This document shows positions 26,091 through 35,510 of a stretch of DNA of 64,000 bases, piece after piece (within the stretch, counting starts at the first letter, position 1; every line of letters starts with the position of its first letter). Under the pieces are notes generated by a model, which saw only the letters and a program-made list of their open reading frames with translations, searched no databases and was not told the origin of the DNA. The position numbers and the translations under genes are program-made. Source of the DNA: Parapedobacter tibetensis. Lineage in GTDB: Bacteria > Bacteroidota > Bacteroidia > Sphingobacteriales > Sphingobacteriaceae. Location: contig NZ_JAMXBE010000004.1 in the NCBI RefSeq assembly GCF_024704835.1, positions 310,001-374,000 of the forward strand. The letters are read 5' to 3'.

Positions 26091-26474
26091 TCAGTTTTGC
26101 TTCAGTAAGTCCTTTGCTTTTTGTTCAGTCTTATCGGCAACTTCCTTCACATCTTTGGCGACGGCTTTGGAGGCTTCTTGCACCTCTTCCTTGGCATTCT
26201 GAATGCCTGCCTTGATTCCTTCCTTCGCATCTGCTACCGTGGATTTCGTGTTCTCCCCGATCTCTTCTGCCTTGGCCTCAACTTCATCAGCTGTTTTTTC
26301 TACGCTGTCCAATGTTGAATCAGCTCCATGGTCGTGGTCGTGGTCATGTCCGTCACCATTGTGCTCGTGATCGGAATGTTCTGCCTCTTCCGAATTATTT
26401 TCCGATTGGTTGCTGTTGCAAGCCGTAAAAGCCAATGCGCCTGCAAATAATGCTAATAATGCAATTTTCTTCAT
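26091..26474 (-). CDS. His-rich lipoprotein with a helical tail
   Basis: A 127-residue lipoprotein starting MKKIALLALFAGALAFTAC (lipobox, Cys 19). Residues about 29-50 are packed with His, Asp and Glu (HDHDHDH and similar), a likely metal-binding stretch. The rest (about 55-125) is a charged amphipathic helix rich in Ala, Glu and Lys with KEGIKAGIQNAKEEV, similar to YtxH- or apolipoprotein-like coiled regions. An in-frame extension upstream exists, but the internal ATG at 26472-26474 gives the signal peptide. No function is known; metal storage or stress protection are guesses. Confidence 0.7.
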   Translation of the reverse strand: MKKIALLALFAGALAFTACNSNQSENNSEEAEHSDHEHNGDGHDHDHDHGADSTLDSVEKTADEVEAKAEEIGENTKSTVADAKEGIKAGIQNAKEEVQEASKAVAKDVKEVADKTEQKAKDLLKQN

Positions 26475-26535
26475 TGTTATTGTTTTTGATGAATCCTTTT
26501 GTTTACACAATATTTGTACCAAAGTCTTTAGTCAC

Positions 26536-27417
26536 TTACGAATAAACACTTCCTTTAGCCGCGTCCAAGGTGTTTTTAAGCAGCCCGACGATAGTCATCA
26601 ACCCTACCCCGCCGGGTACGGGCGTAATCCAGGATGCTTTGGACGATACCTGCTCAAAATCCACGTCACCGTATAATTTGTAACCCGACTTAGTTTGGGT
26701 ACTGCTTTCACGATTAATCCCCACATCGATGATGATAGCCCCTTCCTTGACTATATCCGCCGTGATGAAATGTTTCTTTCCAATAGCTGCTACCACAATA
26801 TCAGCTCGCAGCACTTCTTCCTTGATATTCTTCGTACGGCTATGGGTGAGCGTCACCGTGCAGTTACCGGGGCTACTATTGCGGGCAAGCAGGATACTCA
26901 TTGGGCTGCCCACAATATTGCTCCTACCCACGACCACGGCATGCAAGCCGGCTGTGTCAATACCATAATACTGCAACATCAACAAAATACCATAGGGTGT
27001 GGCCGGGATGAAACATGGAAGGTTGCGCTGCATACGGCCAAGATTGATGGGGTGGAACCCGTCCACATCCTTCCGGTAATCAATAGCCTCCGTAATGCGT
27101 TCCGGATCGATATGTTTCGGTAAGGGCAACTGTACAATCAGTCCGTCTACTTGATTATCTGCGTTAAGTTCCTTGATTTTAGCAATCAATAGCTCTTCCG
27201 TGATGTCCTCTTCATAGTGGATATTGGTAGATTCAAACCCCACCAGTTCGCAATTACGCATCTTGCTGGCCACATAGGTTTCGCTTGCACCGTCATTGCC
27301 TACTAGAATAGCCACCAGGTGCGGCCTTCTTCCCATCGCTTTCAAAAATGCCGCAGCCTCCTGCTTGATGTCTTCCTTTATTTTCGATGATACGAGTTTG
27401 CCGTCGAGTAAGTTCAT
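26536..27417 (-). CDS. folD: Bifunctional methylenetetrahydrofolate dehydrogenase/cyclohydrolase
   Basis: A 293-residue FolD of normal length. It interconverts 5,10-methylene- and 10-formyl-tetrahydrofolate with NADP. Recognised segments are ASETYVASKMRNCE near residue 43-56 (with the catalytic Lys), GLIVQLPLPKHI near 97, the NADP-binding GRSNIVGSPMS near 163, and PVPGGVGLMTIVGLL near the end. Three copies of a 14-bp repeat lie immediately upstream of the ATG. Confidence 0.95.
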   Translation of the reverse strand: MNLLDGKLVSSKIKEDIKQEAAAFLKAMGRRPHLVAILVGNDGASETYVASKMRNCELVGFESTNIHYEEDITEELLIAKIKELNADNQVDGLIVQLPLPKHIDPERITEAIDYRKDVDGFHPINLGRMQRNLPCFIPATPYGILLMLQYYGIDTAGLHAVVVGRSNIVGSPMSILLARNSSPGNCTVTLTHSRTKNIKEEVLRADIVVAAIGKKHFITADIVKEGAIIIDVGINRESSTQTKSGYKLYGDVDFEQVSSKASWITPVPGGVGLMTIVGLLKNTLDAAKGSVYS

Positions 27418-27421
27418 TTAT

Positions 27422-27463
27422 GATTTACGATTTTAGATTTACGATTTTAGATTTACGATTTAT
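27422..27463. repeat. Three tandem copies of a 14-bp AT-rich repeat
   Basis: GATTTACGATTTTA occurs at 27422-27435 and 27436-27449, with a slightly changed third copy at 27450-27463. The same 14-mer appears inverted upstream of the SDR gene at 61122-61155. It occupies the leader of folD. Confidence 0.75.
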
Positions 27464-27523
27464 AATTTTTAGATCGTCTGTCCGTTTCAATCTAAAATTT
27501 AAAATCGCCAATCTAAAATTAAA

Positions 27524-29314
27524 TTAATCCAACTTCAACACCGCCATGAACGCTGATTGTGGGATTTCTACGTTGCCCACTTGGCGCATGCGTTTTTTTC
27601 CTTTTTTCTGCTTCTCCAATAATTTACGCTTACGGGAAATGTCGCCGCCGTAACACTTAGCCGTTACATCCTTGCGCAATGCGCGGATACTCTCACGGGC
27701 GATGATTTTAGCTCCAATGGAGGCTTGTACCGCGATTTCGAATTGCTGCCTTGGCAACAGCTCTTTCAGTTTTTCACAGATTTTTTTTCCAAATTCATAT
27801 GAATTGCTCCGATGAATAAGTGATGAAAGTGCATCAACCGGTTCACCATTCAAGCGGATGTCGAGCCTGACCAAATCCGATTGCCGGTATCCGATCTGGT
27901 TATAATCGAATGATGCATATCCCTTGGATATCGTTTTCAACTTATCATAGAAATCAAAAACAATTTCGCCCATTGGCATCTCGAACACGAGCTCTACCCG
28001 GTCTGCGGTGAGGTAAGATTGGTTAACAATGGCGCCCCTTTTTTTAATGCAGAGCGACATGACCTGCCCTACGAATTCGGATTTAGTAATGATATTAGCC
28101 TTAATATAGGGTTCCTCCACATAACTTAGCTTACTTGGATCAGGCAAATCAGATGGATTATGTACGAAGATTTCCTCATTATCTTTGGTGAGGTAGGCCT
28201 TGTATGACACGTTTGGCACCGTGGTAATCACCGTCATGTCAAACTCACGTTCCAGCCGTTCCTGAATGATCTCCATATGCAGCATGCCGAGAAAACCACA
28301 TCGGAAGCCAAATCCCAAAGCTGCGGAAGACTCCGGCTCAAATACCAATGATGCGTCATTGAGTTGCAACCTGTGCATGCTTTCGCGCAGTTCTTCAAAA
28401 TCTTCTGTATCCACAGGGTAAATACCTGCAAAAACCATCGGTTTCACTTCCTCAAACCCCCTGATGGCTTCCTTGCTTGGACGGGCTATGTGTGTAATGG
28501 TATCCCCTACTTTTACTTCACGTGCTTCTTTAATGCCCGAGATGATATATCCCACATCACCGGTACGGATGACATCCTTGGGAAGCTGGTTGAGTTTCAA
28601 GGTACCTATTTCATCCGCATTATACTGTTTACCCGTAGCGATGAACTTCACCTTATCACCTTTGCGTATCTCTCCGTTCTCTACCTTGAAATAGGCCATG
28701 ATACCCCGAAACGAATTGTACACGGAATCGAAAATCAGGGCTTGCAGGGGTGCTTCTGGATCACCCACAGGTGCCGGAACACGGTCAACAATGGCATTTA
28801 ATATATCCAATACGCCTAATCCGGTCTTGCCCGATGCAGGGATGATATCTTCACGCTTGCCGCCGATGAGGTCCACGATCTGGTCCTTAACCTCTTCGGG
28901 CATGGCTCCTGGCAAATCCATCTTATTCAGCACTGGAATAATCTCGAGATCATGTTCCAAGGCGAGATATAGGTTGGAAATGGTTTGGGCCTGAATACCT
29001 TGCGAAGCATCGACGATAAGCAGTGCTCCTTCGCATGCTGCAATGGAGCGTGATACTTCATAAGAAAAGTCGACGTGCCCGGGGGTATCGATGAGGTTCA
29101 GCACATATTCCTGACCATCCTTTATATAGTTCATCTGGATCGCGTGGCTTTTGATGGTAATGCCCCGCTCCCGCTCCAGGTCCATGTTGTCTAGCAGCTG
29201 GGCCTGCGATTCGCGTTGGGTAACGGTATGGGTAGCTTCCAACAAACGATCGGCCAAGGTACTTTTGCCATGGTCAATGTGGGCAATAATGCAAAAATTG
29301 CGAATATGGTTCAT
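27524..29314 (-). CDS. lepA: Translation elongation factor 4
   Basis: A 596-residue LepA/EF4 GTPase of normal length. The G1 motif AHIDHGKST is at residues 10-18, G2/G3 appear as RERGITIK and DTPGHVDF, and NKMD gives G4. The C-terminal LepA-specific domain has [15 protein letters not shown]. It acts on stalled ribosomes and in initiation. The gene stands alone on the minus strand between folD and the divergent GlxA-type gene. Confidence 0.97.
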   Translation of the reverse strand: MNHIRNFCIIAHIDHGKSTLADRLLEATHTVTQRESQAQLLDNMDLERERGITIKSHAIQMNYIKDGQEYVLNLIDTPGHVDFSYEVSRSIAACEGALLIVDASQGIQAQTISNLYLALEHDLEIIPVLNKMDLPGAMPEEVKDQIVDLIGGKREDIIPASGKTGLGVLDILNAIVDRVPAPVGDPEAPLQALIFDSVYNSFRGIMAYFKVENGEIRKGDKVKFIATGKQYNADEIGTLKLNQLPKDVIRTGDVGYIISGIKEAREVKVGDTITHIARPSKEAIRGFEEVKPMVFAGIYPVDTEDFEELRESMHRLQLNDASLVFEPESSAALGFGFRCGFLGMLHMEIIQERLEREFDMTVITTVPNVSYKAYLTKDNEEIFVHNPSDLPDPSKLSYVEEPYIKANIITKSEFVGQVMSLCIKKRGAIVNQSYLTADRVELVFEMPMGEIVFDFYDKLKTISKGYASFDYNQIGYRQSDLVRLDIRLNGEPVDALSSLIHRSNSYEFGKKICEKLKELLPRQQFEIAVQASIGAKIIARESIRALRKDVTAKCYGGDISRKRKLLEKQKKGKKRMRQVGNVEIPQSAFMAVLKLD

Positions 29315-29506
29315 TCGAGAATAATTTTATTAGAAGAGGCCTCATGGAACCTGCATTTTCATCGCCTTCGCGTTGGGCGCTGACATGGCGGGTTTCATGT
29401 AAATCGACTTCAAACGGCAAAGATAGGGTTTTGGAAAGATATTTTGTTAGGATATTTACAGCGTGCACAACAGCTGTTCGTTTGCGGTCTATCAGGGTTC
29501 AGACGC

Positions 29507-29541
29507 TTTGCGAGAAACATCGTAAAAGGTTCGTATATTTG
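29507..29541 (+). promoter_or_regulatory. Promoter of the GlxA-type regulator gene
   Basis: TTTG (29507-29510), 23 bases, then TATATTTG (29534-29541), 27 bases upstream of the ATG. It matches the Bacteroidetes consensus at the long end of the spacing range. Confidence 0.6.
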
Positions 29542-29568
29542 ATGGATAGAAACATACTAAACGGCTGA

Positions 29569-30555
29569 ATGACTATGCAACTATCCATTGTTTTAACCAG
29601 CAAATACCGGCTGCTGAGCCTTGCAGCCATTGTGGATGTATTTGAAACCGCCAACCGTTTTCTCCTTGAAGATGGCAAACCCGAATTGTTCGACATCTCA
29701 TTCGTTGGGGCCACCGAACATAAAGTGCTTCCCGATAGCATAAACCACCTTCCGTATGCTCCTTTCAGCGCTGGCCAATCTTACGATTTGATTTTCGTGC
29801 CCGCCTTTGGACCCGTGGATATAGCAAAAACCCTCGAAGATAACAGCTGTTTTATCCCTTGGCTTCAGAAACAGTATGGTCAAGGTGCTACCCTGGCCAG
29901 CAATTGTACCGGGGCATTCCTGCTTGCGGCTTCAGGACTACTCAATAACAAACGCGCTACTACCCATGTGGATGCGGCCGATAAGCTAGCTTCCCACTTC
30001 CCAAAGGTTAAACTCCTGCGGGATGCCGTAGTGACGCATGATGACAATATCTACACCAGCGGTGGTGCCACAAGTGGCTTCCATCTTAAACTGGCCTTGA
30101 TACAAAAATACTGCGGGCGGGAGATGGCTATTCGCATAGCCAAAGTATTCTCCATTGATATGGATAGGGAAAACCAAGCCTATTTCGGCCATTTTGCTCC
30201 CTTTGAAGCACATGATGATGAGTTGGTGATGCGGGTGCAGCACAAAATCAAGAACGAATTCCCTGACATTAAAAGCATTGAAGAGGCTATTGCCGACATC
30301 CCCGCCAGCAGGCGGAATTTTGTGAGAAGATTCAAACTGGCTACGGGGTTGACCCCAATCAGATACCTCCAGAAAACCAAGATAGAGGCGGCCAAGAAAT
30401 TGTTGGAGAACACGGAAAAGGGACTTTTCGAAATCATGCTCTGCGCAGGATATAACGACATGAAGAATTTCAGGCAATTGTTCAAAGACATTACGGGGAT
30501 GACGCCCAAGGCTTATCGAGATAAGTTTGCCATGCGATTTGAACCCATTATATAG
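29569..30555 (+). CDS. GlxA-type AraC-family transcriptional regulator
   Basis: A 328-residue protein with an N-terminal DJ-1/PfpI (amidotransferase-like) domain (about residues 3-190), including LASNCTGAFLLAASGLL with the nucleophile-elbow Cys, and a C-terminal AraC-type double helix-turn-helix (about 220-320) with FVRRFKLATGLTPIRYLQK and YNDMKNFRQLFKDITGMTP. Such regulators often control degradation or detoxification genes; the target is not evident here. A downstream gene starts five bases after its stop and may be co-transcribed. Confidence 0.9.
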   Translation: MTMQLSIVLTSKYRLLSLAAIVDVFETANRFLLEDGKPELFDISFVGATEHKVLPDSINHLPYAPFSAGQSYDLIFVPAFGPVDIAKTLEDNSCFIPWLQKQYGQGATLASNCTGAFLLAASGLLNNKRATTHVDAADKLASHFPKVKLLRDAVVTHDDNIYTSGGATSGFHLKLALIQKYCGREMAIRIAKVFSIDMDRENQAYFGHFAPFEAHDDELVMRVQHKIKNEFPDIKSIEEAIADIPASRRNFVRRFKLATGLTPIRYLQKTKIEAAKKLLENTEKGLFEIMLCAGYNDMKNFRQLFKDITGMTPKAYRDKFAMRFEPII

Positions 30556-30560
30556 TCATT

Positions 30561-31100
30561 ATGCAAAAGAAAACCGGATACGCCTTCTTTATTATCAGTA
30601 TGTTCTTCGTGTTTCATGCCATGGCACAGCCTAAACCGGGCAAGGAGACTATCGTAGTGGCTTTCCCTACGGAGTACCGTTGGAAAAGCAATAAAATACC
30701 GAAAGATACTAAAGCCATTAGGGGTACCGAATATACCATAAGGGATGGGAATATTACGGAGGCGCCGGTACAGACTATCACCGTCACGACCATAGACCGG
30801 CGATACTATCCCATGAAAGCTGAAGGTGCGCCGGCGGAAAAATGGGAATACGAGAAAATAAGTTGCCCCGAGGCCATGCTTGAAGTGGTTGATAAAAAAA
30901 TAATAGATGGTCGTACAGCCATCTTATATGCCATCAAATCAGACACGGATGATGATTGCGGATCGAAAATTTTCCTCGCTTATATTGTGGAAGGCGCCAC
31001 GGCATTGCATACTGTTGAACTGGATATCCTGCGTGAGCATTTCACGCCAGAGGTCTATAAACAATGGTGTGACAGCTTACTGCTAAGCCGCATTGAGTAG
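30561..31100 (+). CDS. Secreted protein of unknown function
   Basis: A 179-residue protein with a clear signal peptide (MQKKTGYAFFIISMFFVFHAMAQ, cut after AMA). The mature part contains two Cys residues (EKISCPEAM and DDDCGSK) that could pair, and no recognised domain. It follows the GlxA-type regulator by five bases. I cannot suggest a function. Confidence 0.7.
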   Translation: MQKKTGYAFFIISMFFVFHAMAQPKPGKETIVVAFPTEYRWKSNKIPKDTKAIRGTEYTIRDGNITEAPVQTITVTTIDRRYYPMKAEGAPAEKWEYEKISCPEAMLEVVDKKIIDGRTAILYAIKSDTDDDCGSKIFLAYIVEGATALHTVELDILREHFTPEVYKQWCDSLLLSRIE

Positions 31101-31122
31101 GTTTTAGGTTTTTAACTGCTAA

Positions 31123-32661
31123 CTAACGGCCAATAGCCAACAACAGCTTTTCATAGTCGATTTTGGAATGGTGGCGCGGGTCACGGGGGATTTTGCCTAC
31201 CCATCGGATAGCTACCAAGGGCGTTCCCTTAGCCAGGATGGCTTCGGTTATTTGCTGCTGCGATGCCTTTCTTTCTGTTTCCAAAACGGCAACGATGCTT
31301 CCATCCAATTCCACAATGGTTCCCATCACTACACCGGGTATACAGCGGAACTTATGCTCATAGACAAAAGGTGACAATAGCTGACCTTGATGCCAAATCA
31401 AGGTATTACAACGCCCGGTAAGGTACAGTTGGTCGTCGGCAGCCAGGTAACCGCTGTCTCCTGTACGGTGCCAGCATTTCCCCTGCACAAAAATCTTATT
31501 GCGTGCGAGTGCCTCCGGGTTATCGTAATATTCGGAAAGCACATGCGGGCCGGCAACGATAATCTCTCCAATGGTTCCTGTTGGTTGTTGCAACACTTCA
31601 AGCTCCTGCTCATTGTTGCATAGCATAGATTCGTCTTGGATACGCATGATACGTACTTCGGTTTTATGGAAAGGCTGCCCCACCGGGAGTCCGTCGGTCA
31701 ATGATCGCTGTTGAGCAAGCGTATCGGCCCCAATGCTGCTGATGGGTTCAACCTCTGTAGAACCATATACAATTTTAATACTGGTGTTTGGGAAGGCGTT
31801 AACCAACACTTGCACCTCGTTGGGGAAAACAGGTGCGCCACCGGTAAATATTTTCTTAAGATGTGGTAAATCTGCCCCTCGGTTGATGCCATAGTGAGCT
31901 AGTTGCATGGCGAAAAAGGGTGATGCGGTCATCCGATTCACCCGGTATTTTCCCATCAGCTTCCATATCTTGGGGCTATCCATTTTATGGGCTTTATTGG
32001 CACGGTAAGGAACAACGACAGAAGTAGCACCGGCTGCGAGATTCACCAATAACATAATGGGGAGAATGGTTACATCCACATCCATTGGTTGGGGCTCCAT
32101 TTCATCGTTCAGCGCATTAAATTGCTCCCAAAGAAATCCATGGGCGCGTTTGGCGGCCTTGGGTGTACCCGTACTCCCTGTAGTAAAGGTGATGAGTGCC
32201 GCATCCGTTGAGCCTACCGCTTCCAATTCATCAGTCTGTCCCGCCTTCCAGCGGGAGACCGTACCCAGTCGAATAGGTATTTTCCGCAGTTCCATGGAGA
32301 AATGTGCATATATGCGCGCCTTGAGTATCCCGACGAATCCTTTGCACTGGGCTATCCGGCAACACAGCTCCATCCGTTCCTTATTTACCCATTCATCGAG
32401 GAAAACGGCGGTGGCCCCGATGTGGAAAATAGCCAGCACCGTTCGGTATAATGCAATACCCATGGGTACAAACACTAAAATGCGGTCGCCCTTGCCCAAT
32501 CCTTTATACCGAAGCCACATAGCGGTTTGTCGCACATCGCGCGCCAATTGCGCATACGTTATCCGGTCGCCACCATGAATGATGGCCACATGGGTTGGGT
32601 ATTGCTCGGCGGCCTTGTGAAAAAGCCGCGCAATGTTGTGGAGTGCGGAATAACCCTTCAT
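31123..32661 (-). CDS. AMP-dependent acyl ligase, OleC-like
   Basis: An ANL-superfamily enzyme of 512 residues. The ATP-binding motif TFTTGSTGTPKAAKR is near residues 159-173, VYGSTEVEPIS is the A5-like motif, and HRTGDSGYL is the A7/A8 region. The end IPRDPRHHSKIDYEKLL resembles the DxRHNAKI ending of OleC-type ligases, which make beta-lactones from beta-hydroxy acids, rather than ordinary acyl-CoA synthetases. The ATG at 32661 follows the upstream stop by one base (TAGCATG), so it is coupled to the Gfo/Idh/MocA-like gene. Substrate unknown; plain fatty-acyl activation remains possible. Confidence 0.75.
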   Translation of the reverse strand: MKGYSALHNIARLFHKAAEQYPTHVAIIHGGDRITYAQLARDVRQTAMWLRYKGLGKGDRILVFVPMGIALYRTVLAIFHIGATAVFLDEWVNKERMELCCRIAQCKGFVGILKARIYAHFSMELRKIPIRLGTVSRWKAGQTDELEAVGSTDAALITFTTGSTGTPKAAKRAHGFLWEQFNALNDEMEPQPMDVDVTILPIMLLVNLAAGATSVVVPYRANKAHKMDSPKIWKLMGKYRVNRMTASPFFAMQLAHYGINRGADLPHLKKIFTGGAPVFPNEVQVLVNAFPNTSIKIVYGSTEVEPISSIGADTLAQQRSLTDGLPVGQPFHKTEVRIMRIQDESMLCNNEQELEVLQQPTGTIGEIIVAGPHVLSEYYDNPEALARNKIFVQGKCWHRTGDSGYLAADDQLYLTGRCNTLIWHQGQLLSPFVYEHKFRCIPGVVMGTIVELDGSIVAVLETERKASQQQITEAILAKGTPLVAIRWVGKIPRDPRHHSKIDYEKLLLAIGR

Positions 32662-32662
32662 G

Positions 32663-33763
32663 CTACAATAGGATACGTTTGCCACGCTTGGCAGACTCTT
32701 TCGCCGCTTGCAGGATTTCTACGACAAGGAGGTTGTTGGCAAGTGAAGATAAGTCATTTGTTGGTTTCGCATCACCATCCAGGACTGCCTTTAGATAAGA
32801 AAAGTGTTCTGTATAATACCCATCCTTCAATGGAACGTTTTCTTGTTTATGGGGGTTAGTATAGGCACGCAATATGTTTTGGTCTACGGCATGAAGCGAA
32901 GCTTTTTCACCATATATGTGTAAATCCTTGATGCTATAAGGCCAATCCCATGAAGCTTGGATGATTCCGGTTACCCCTCCTTCATACTCCAACATAATGG
33001 TGGCATCGTCATCCACGAGTGGATACACCATTGGCTTCAATTGCCGGGTTATGGCCGTAACGGCCACAGGTCGCTCGCCATTCATCAACCAGGTCATCAG
33101 GTTAGCACCATAGCATCCAAAATCGACCAATGCACCGCCCCCATTCTTATCTGGGTCCGTCAACCATGTCAAAAATGCCTCACTACAACCGATTTCTCTC
33201 GGACCCTGGTGTCCATCTTTTACCATTATTTTTTTCAGCTGTCCCACCCTGCCTTCATCGATCAATTGCTTCAGGGTTTGGTTGCTGGGATACCAAGTCG
33301 TTTCGTAGTTGGTCAACACATACGTATCATGCTTTTCTGCCAAAGCCGCTATCCGTCTTGCCTGCTCGTTGTTTATCGCTAAGGGTTTCTCCACCATTAA
33401 GGGTATTTTCAGTGGCAAACATACTTCGGCGACATCAACATGTTCTGAAATGGCATTATATGCCAAAACCACATCGGGACGAATGTTTTGTAACATGCCA
33501 TCAACTGTTTTGAAGAACAACGAATCGGGCAACTTATAGGAACCTTGATAATGGCGAGCCAATTCTGCATCTGGTTCCGCAATTCCTAAAATATCAACTT
33601 GATGACGATTATATGCATTGAACAGGGCATGTACATGATCGTGACTTAACCCAGCTACCGCTACTTTCAGGGGATCCTGGGCAAACGCTTGGTTGAAAAA
33701 CAGTAAAAAAAAGGTGAAAAACAACCTATTAAAATAGCAAGCTGGCATTATCCTTGTATCCAT
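32663..33763 (-). CDS. Secreted Gfo/Idh/MocA-type oxidoreductase
   Basis: A 366-residue protein with a signal peptide (FFTFFLLFFNQAFAQ) followed by an NAD(P)-binding Rossmann domain starting VAVAGLSHDHVHALF, the EKPLAINNEQA segment near residue 140, and GGGALVDFGCYGANL near 210 in the C-terminal domain. Members oxidise or reduce sugars and related compounds; exported members are common in Bacteroidota. It is directly followed by the OleC-like ligase. An internal ATG at codon 6 is an alternative start. Confidence 0.85.
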   Translation of the reverse strand: MDTRIMPACYFNRLFFTFFLLFFNQAFAQDPLKVAVAGLSHDHVHALFNAYNRHQVDILGIAEPDAELARHYQGSYKLPDSLFFKTVDGMLQNIRPDVVLAYNAISEHVDVAEVCLPLKIPLMVEKPLAINNEQARRIAALAEKHDTYVLTNYETTWYPSNQTLKQLIDEGRVGQLKKIMVKDGHQGPREIGCSEAFLTWLTDPDKNGGGALVDFGCYGANLMTWLMNGERPVAVTAITRQLKPMVYPLVDDDATIMLEYEGGVTGIIQASWDWPYSIKDLHIYGEKASLHAVDQNILRAYTNPHKQENVPLKDGYYTEHFSYLKAVLDGDAKPTNDLSSLANNLLVVEILQAAKESAKRGKRILL

Positions 33764-33904
33764 CTTATAATAATGATGAGTTATTTAACATTGGGAAACC
33801 TATTAAGATCCAAGTATATGCAAAAAATCATAGTTATGCATGATCTTATCTAATTAAAATTCAATAGATATTTCCTATGTTTACAACCCAAAGGTATTAT
33901 ACAA

Positions 33905-34447
33905 ATGAAGACCATAAATAGTTACACGTTGATTGCCTGCATAGGTATACTGACCATTTTGAATCAAGCATGCGGCCCCAAAAAATTAGCGGTTCAGCCT
34001 GCTGCCGAGGTGGTGGAAAAAGTACAGGAAGAACCCGTTAAGGTAGAAGAAGAGAAAAAGCCTGTTATGGAAGAAGCGCCGCGTGAACCCGTTGCTGTAG
34101 CTCCACCAAATTATAATTTCAAAAATATCCAGTTTGAATACGACTCCCATGTGTTAAAAACCGAATCTTATGCGATTCTTGATCAAATAGCAAGGGAAAT
34201 GATGAAGGATTCGGACGCCAAATTTATCATCGATGGCCATGCTTCCATAGAAGGTACGGCAGCATATAATATGGAACTATCTATAGATAGGGCGAATGCT
34301 GTTAAGCTGTATCTGGTAAATTCAGGTATTCATGGAAATAACCTGGCGACCGACGGCCACGGCGCAACCAAACCCACTGCTTCCAACGATACGGAAACGG
34401 GAAGGGCGACCAATCGTCGTGTTGAAATTAGGCTCGTGGGTCAATAG
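33905..34447 (+). CDS. OmpA-family lipoprotein
   Basis: A 180-residue lipoprotein (lipobox ending NQAC, Cys 23). A short acidic/proline-rich linker leads to an OmpA C-terminal peptidoglycan-binding domain (about residues 75-178) with IQFEYDSHVL, IIDGHAS and TNRRVEIRLVG. It probably anchors the outer membrane to the cell wall. Its 3' end overlaps the end of the convergent GNAT gene by 20 bases. Confidence 0.9.
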   Translation: MKTINSYTLIACIGILTILNQACGPKKLAVQPAAEVVEKVQEEPVKVEEEKKPVMEEAPREPVAVAPPNYNFKNIQFEYDSHVLKTESYAILDQIAREMMKDSDAKFIIDGHASIEGTAAYNMELSIDRANAVKLYLVNSGIHGNNLATDGHGATKPTASNDTETGRATNRRVEIRLVGQ

Positions 34448-35456
34448 ACATCCCATATAACACATATTCTTTGTAGGTTTCACTCCTAAAATTGCGGGAA
34501 ACGGTGGTTGCATCGCCTTCGTTAATGATGAATGCGTGGATGATGGATTGATATCCCGTACCTTTAGCTAAACGGGTAACGCGGTTGACCAATACATGTC
34601 CAAGTCCGGCATAGGCCTTGTCTTCATGGCGGGCAAGGGTTTTGATGATTAATTTTTTGTCTCCTTGTGCATACGCATCATCATAGCTGAAAATAAACCC
34701 CACCACTTCCCCGTTCCTGTTTTCAGCCAAAAGCACATATTCGGGATTAATCATGGGCAATGCGGCCCGGTACTTGGAAATAAACCTATCTAAATCAATT
34801 GGGGTGTACAAGAAATTATGTTGAAACGCGTGGCCAATAAAAGCATGTAAGTTATTAAGTTCTTCGTCGATTCGATTGATGTCAATGCCTCGTATGGTAA
34901 CTCCTTGTTGACTAAACTCCCGTTCTTTAGCCAACAGGGTAGACCCGTCACACATTAACTGATCATCTTTATTGGAGTTGTACCGCTTGATAACCTCAAA
35001 ACCATTAATCATAAATTGCTCATTATAATAAAGGTAGTGGTAGGGTTCCAATAGAAAAGGTGGCTCTCGGTGGGATACACTGAAGCGGTAATTGTCCCAA
35101 GTAGAGCCGTTCATGGGGCCTATGAGGTAAGTGCCCCCCTGCTGACGCACGTCCCAACATACTTTTTCCAAAAGTGATTTAGCCGCTTCATTTTCATCAA
35201 CACATTCATAATTGCCTATCATCCAAGGATTATGTACCCCATAACTCAATTTATCTTGCATGTATAATGCTGCCCTTCCACTTGGTTTCCCGGCTACCAA
35301 CACGACATAGCAACTGTGCAGTATGGCCAAATTGATGTGCTCAGATTCCTTGTGACGAATGCTATCTGGAGGGTATAGTGTTTTCGCTACTTCCGTGAAC
35401 AAATGGAAATCTTTATCAGTAGGATAGGTTTTGATAACCTCAATTGGTTTCTTCAT
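34428..35456 (-). CDS. GNAT-like acyltransferase, last gene of the isoprenoid operon
   Basis: A 342-residue protein with acyl-CoA N-acyltransferase features. The best segment is the C-terminal half, with EYVLLAENRNGEVVGFIFSYDD and a helix beginning GLGHVLVNRVTRLAKGTGYQ. The N-terminal half (1-170) is a second, diverged GNAT-like region with VVLVAGKPSGRAALY and LIGPMNGSTWDNYR. It lies 54 bases after the kinase-like gene on the same strand and is probably the last member of the operon starting with HMG-CoA reductase. It could acylate an amino group on the pathway's product, which is inference. Confidence 0.65.
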   Translation of the reverse strand: MKKPIEVIKTYPTDKDFHLFTEVAKTLYPPDSIRHKESEHINLAILHSCYVVLVAGKPSGRAALYMQDKLSYGVHNPWMIGNYECVDENEAAKSLLEKVCWDVRQQGGTYLIGPMNGSTWDNYRFSVSHREPPFLLEPYHYLYYNEQFMINGFEVIKRYNSNKDDQLMCDGSTLLAKEREFSQQGVTIRGIDINRIDEELNNLHAFIGHAFQHNFLYTPIDLDRFISKYRAALPMINPEYVLLAENRNGEVVGFIFSYDDAYAQGDKKLIIKTLARHEDKAYAGLGHVLVNRVTRLAKGTGYQSIIHAFIINEGDATTVSRNFRSETYKEYVLYGMSIDPRA

Positions 35457-35510
35457 TCGTAAATACGTATTAATTTCTTCATTAGCTTGCTATTCGCTAT
35501 AGCAAACCAA

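Noticed and set aside
35457-35510. A terminator separating the GNAT gene from the isoprenoid operon
   Set aside because: The 54-base gap has no clear GC-rich hairpin followed by T, so I kept the GNAT gene as a probable member.
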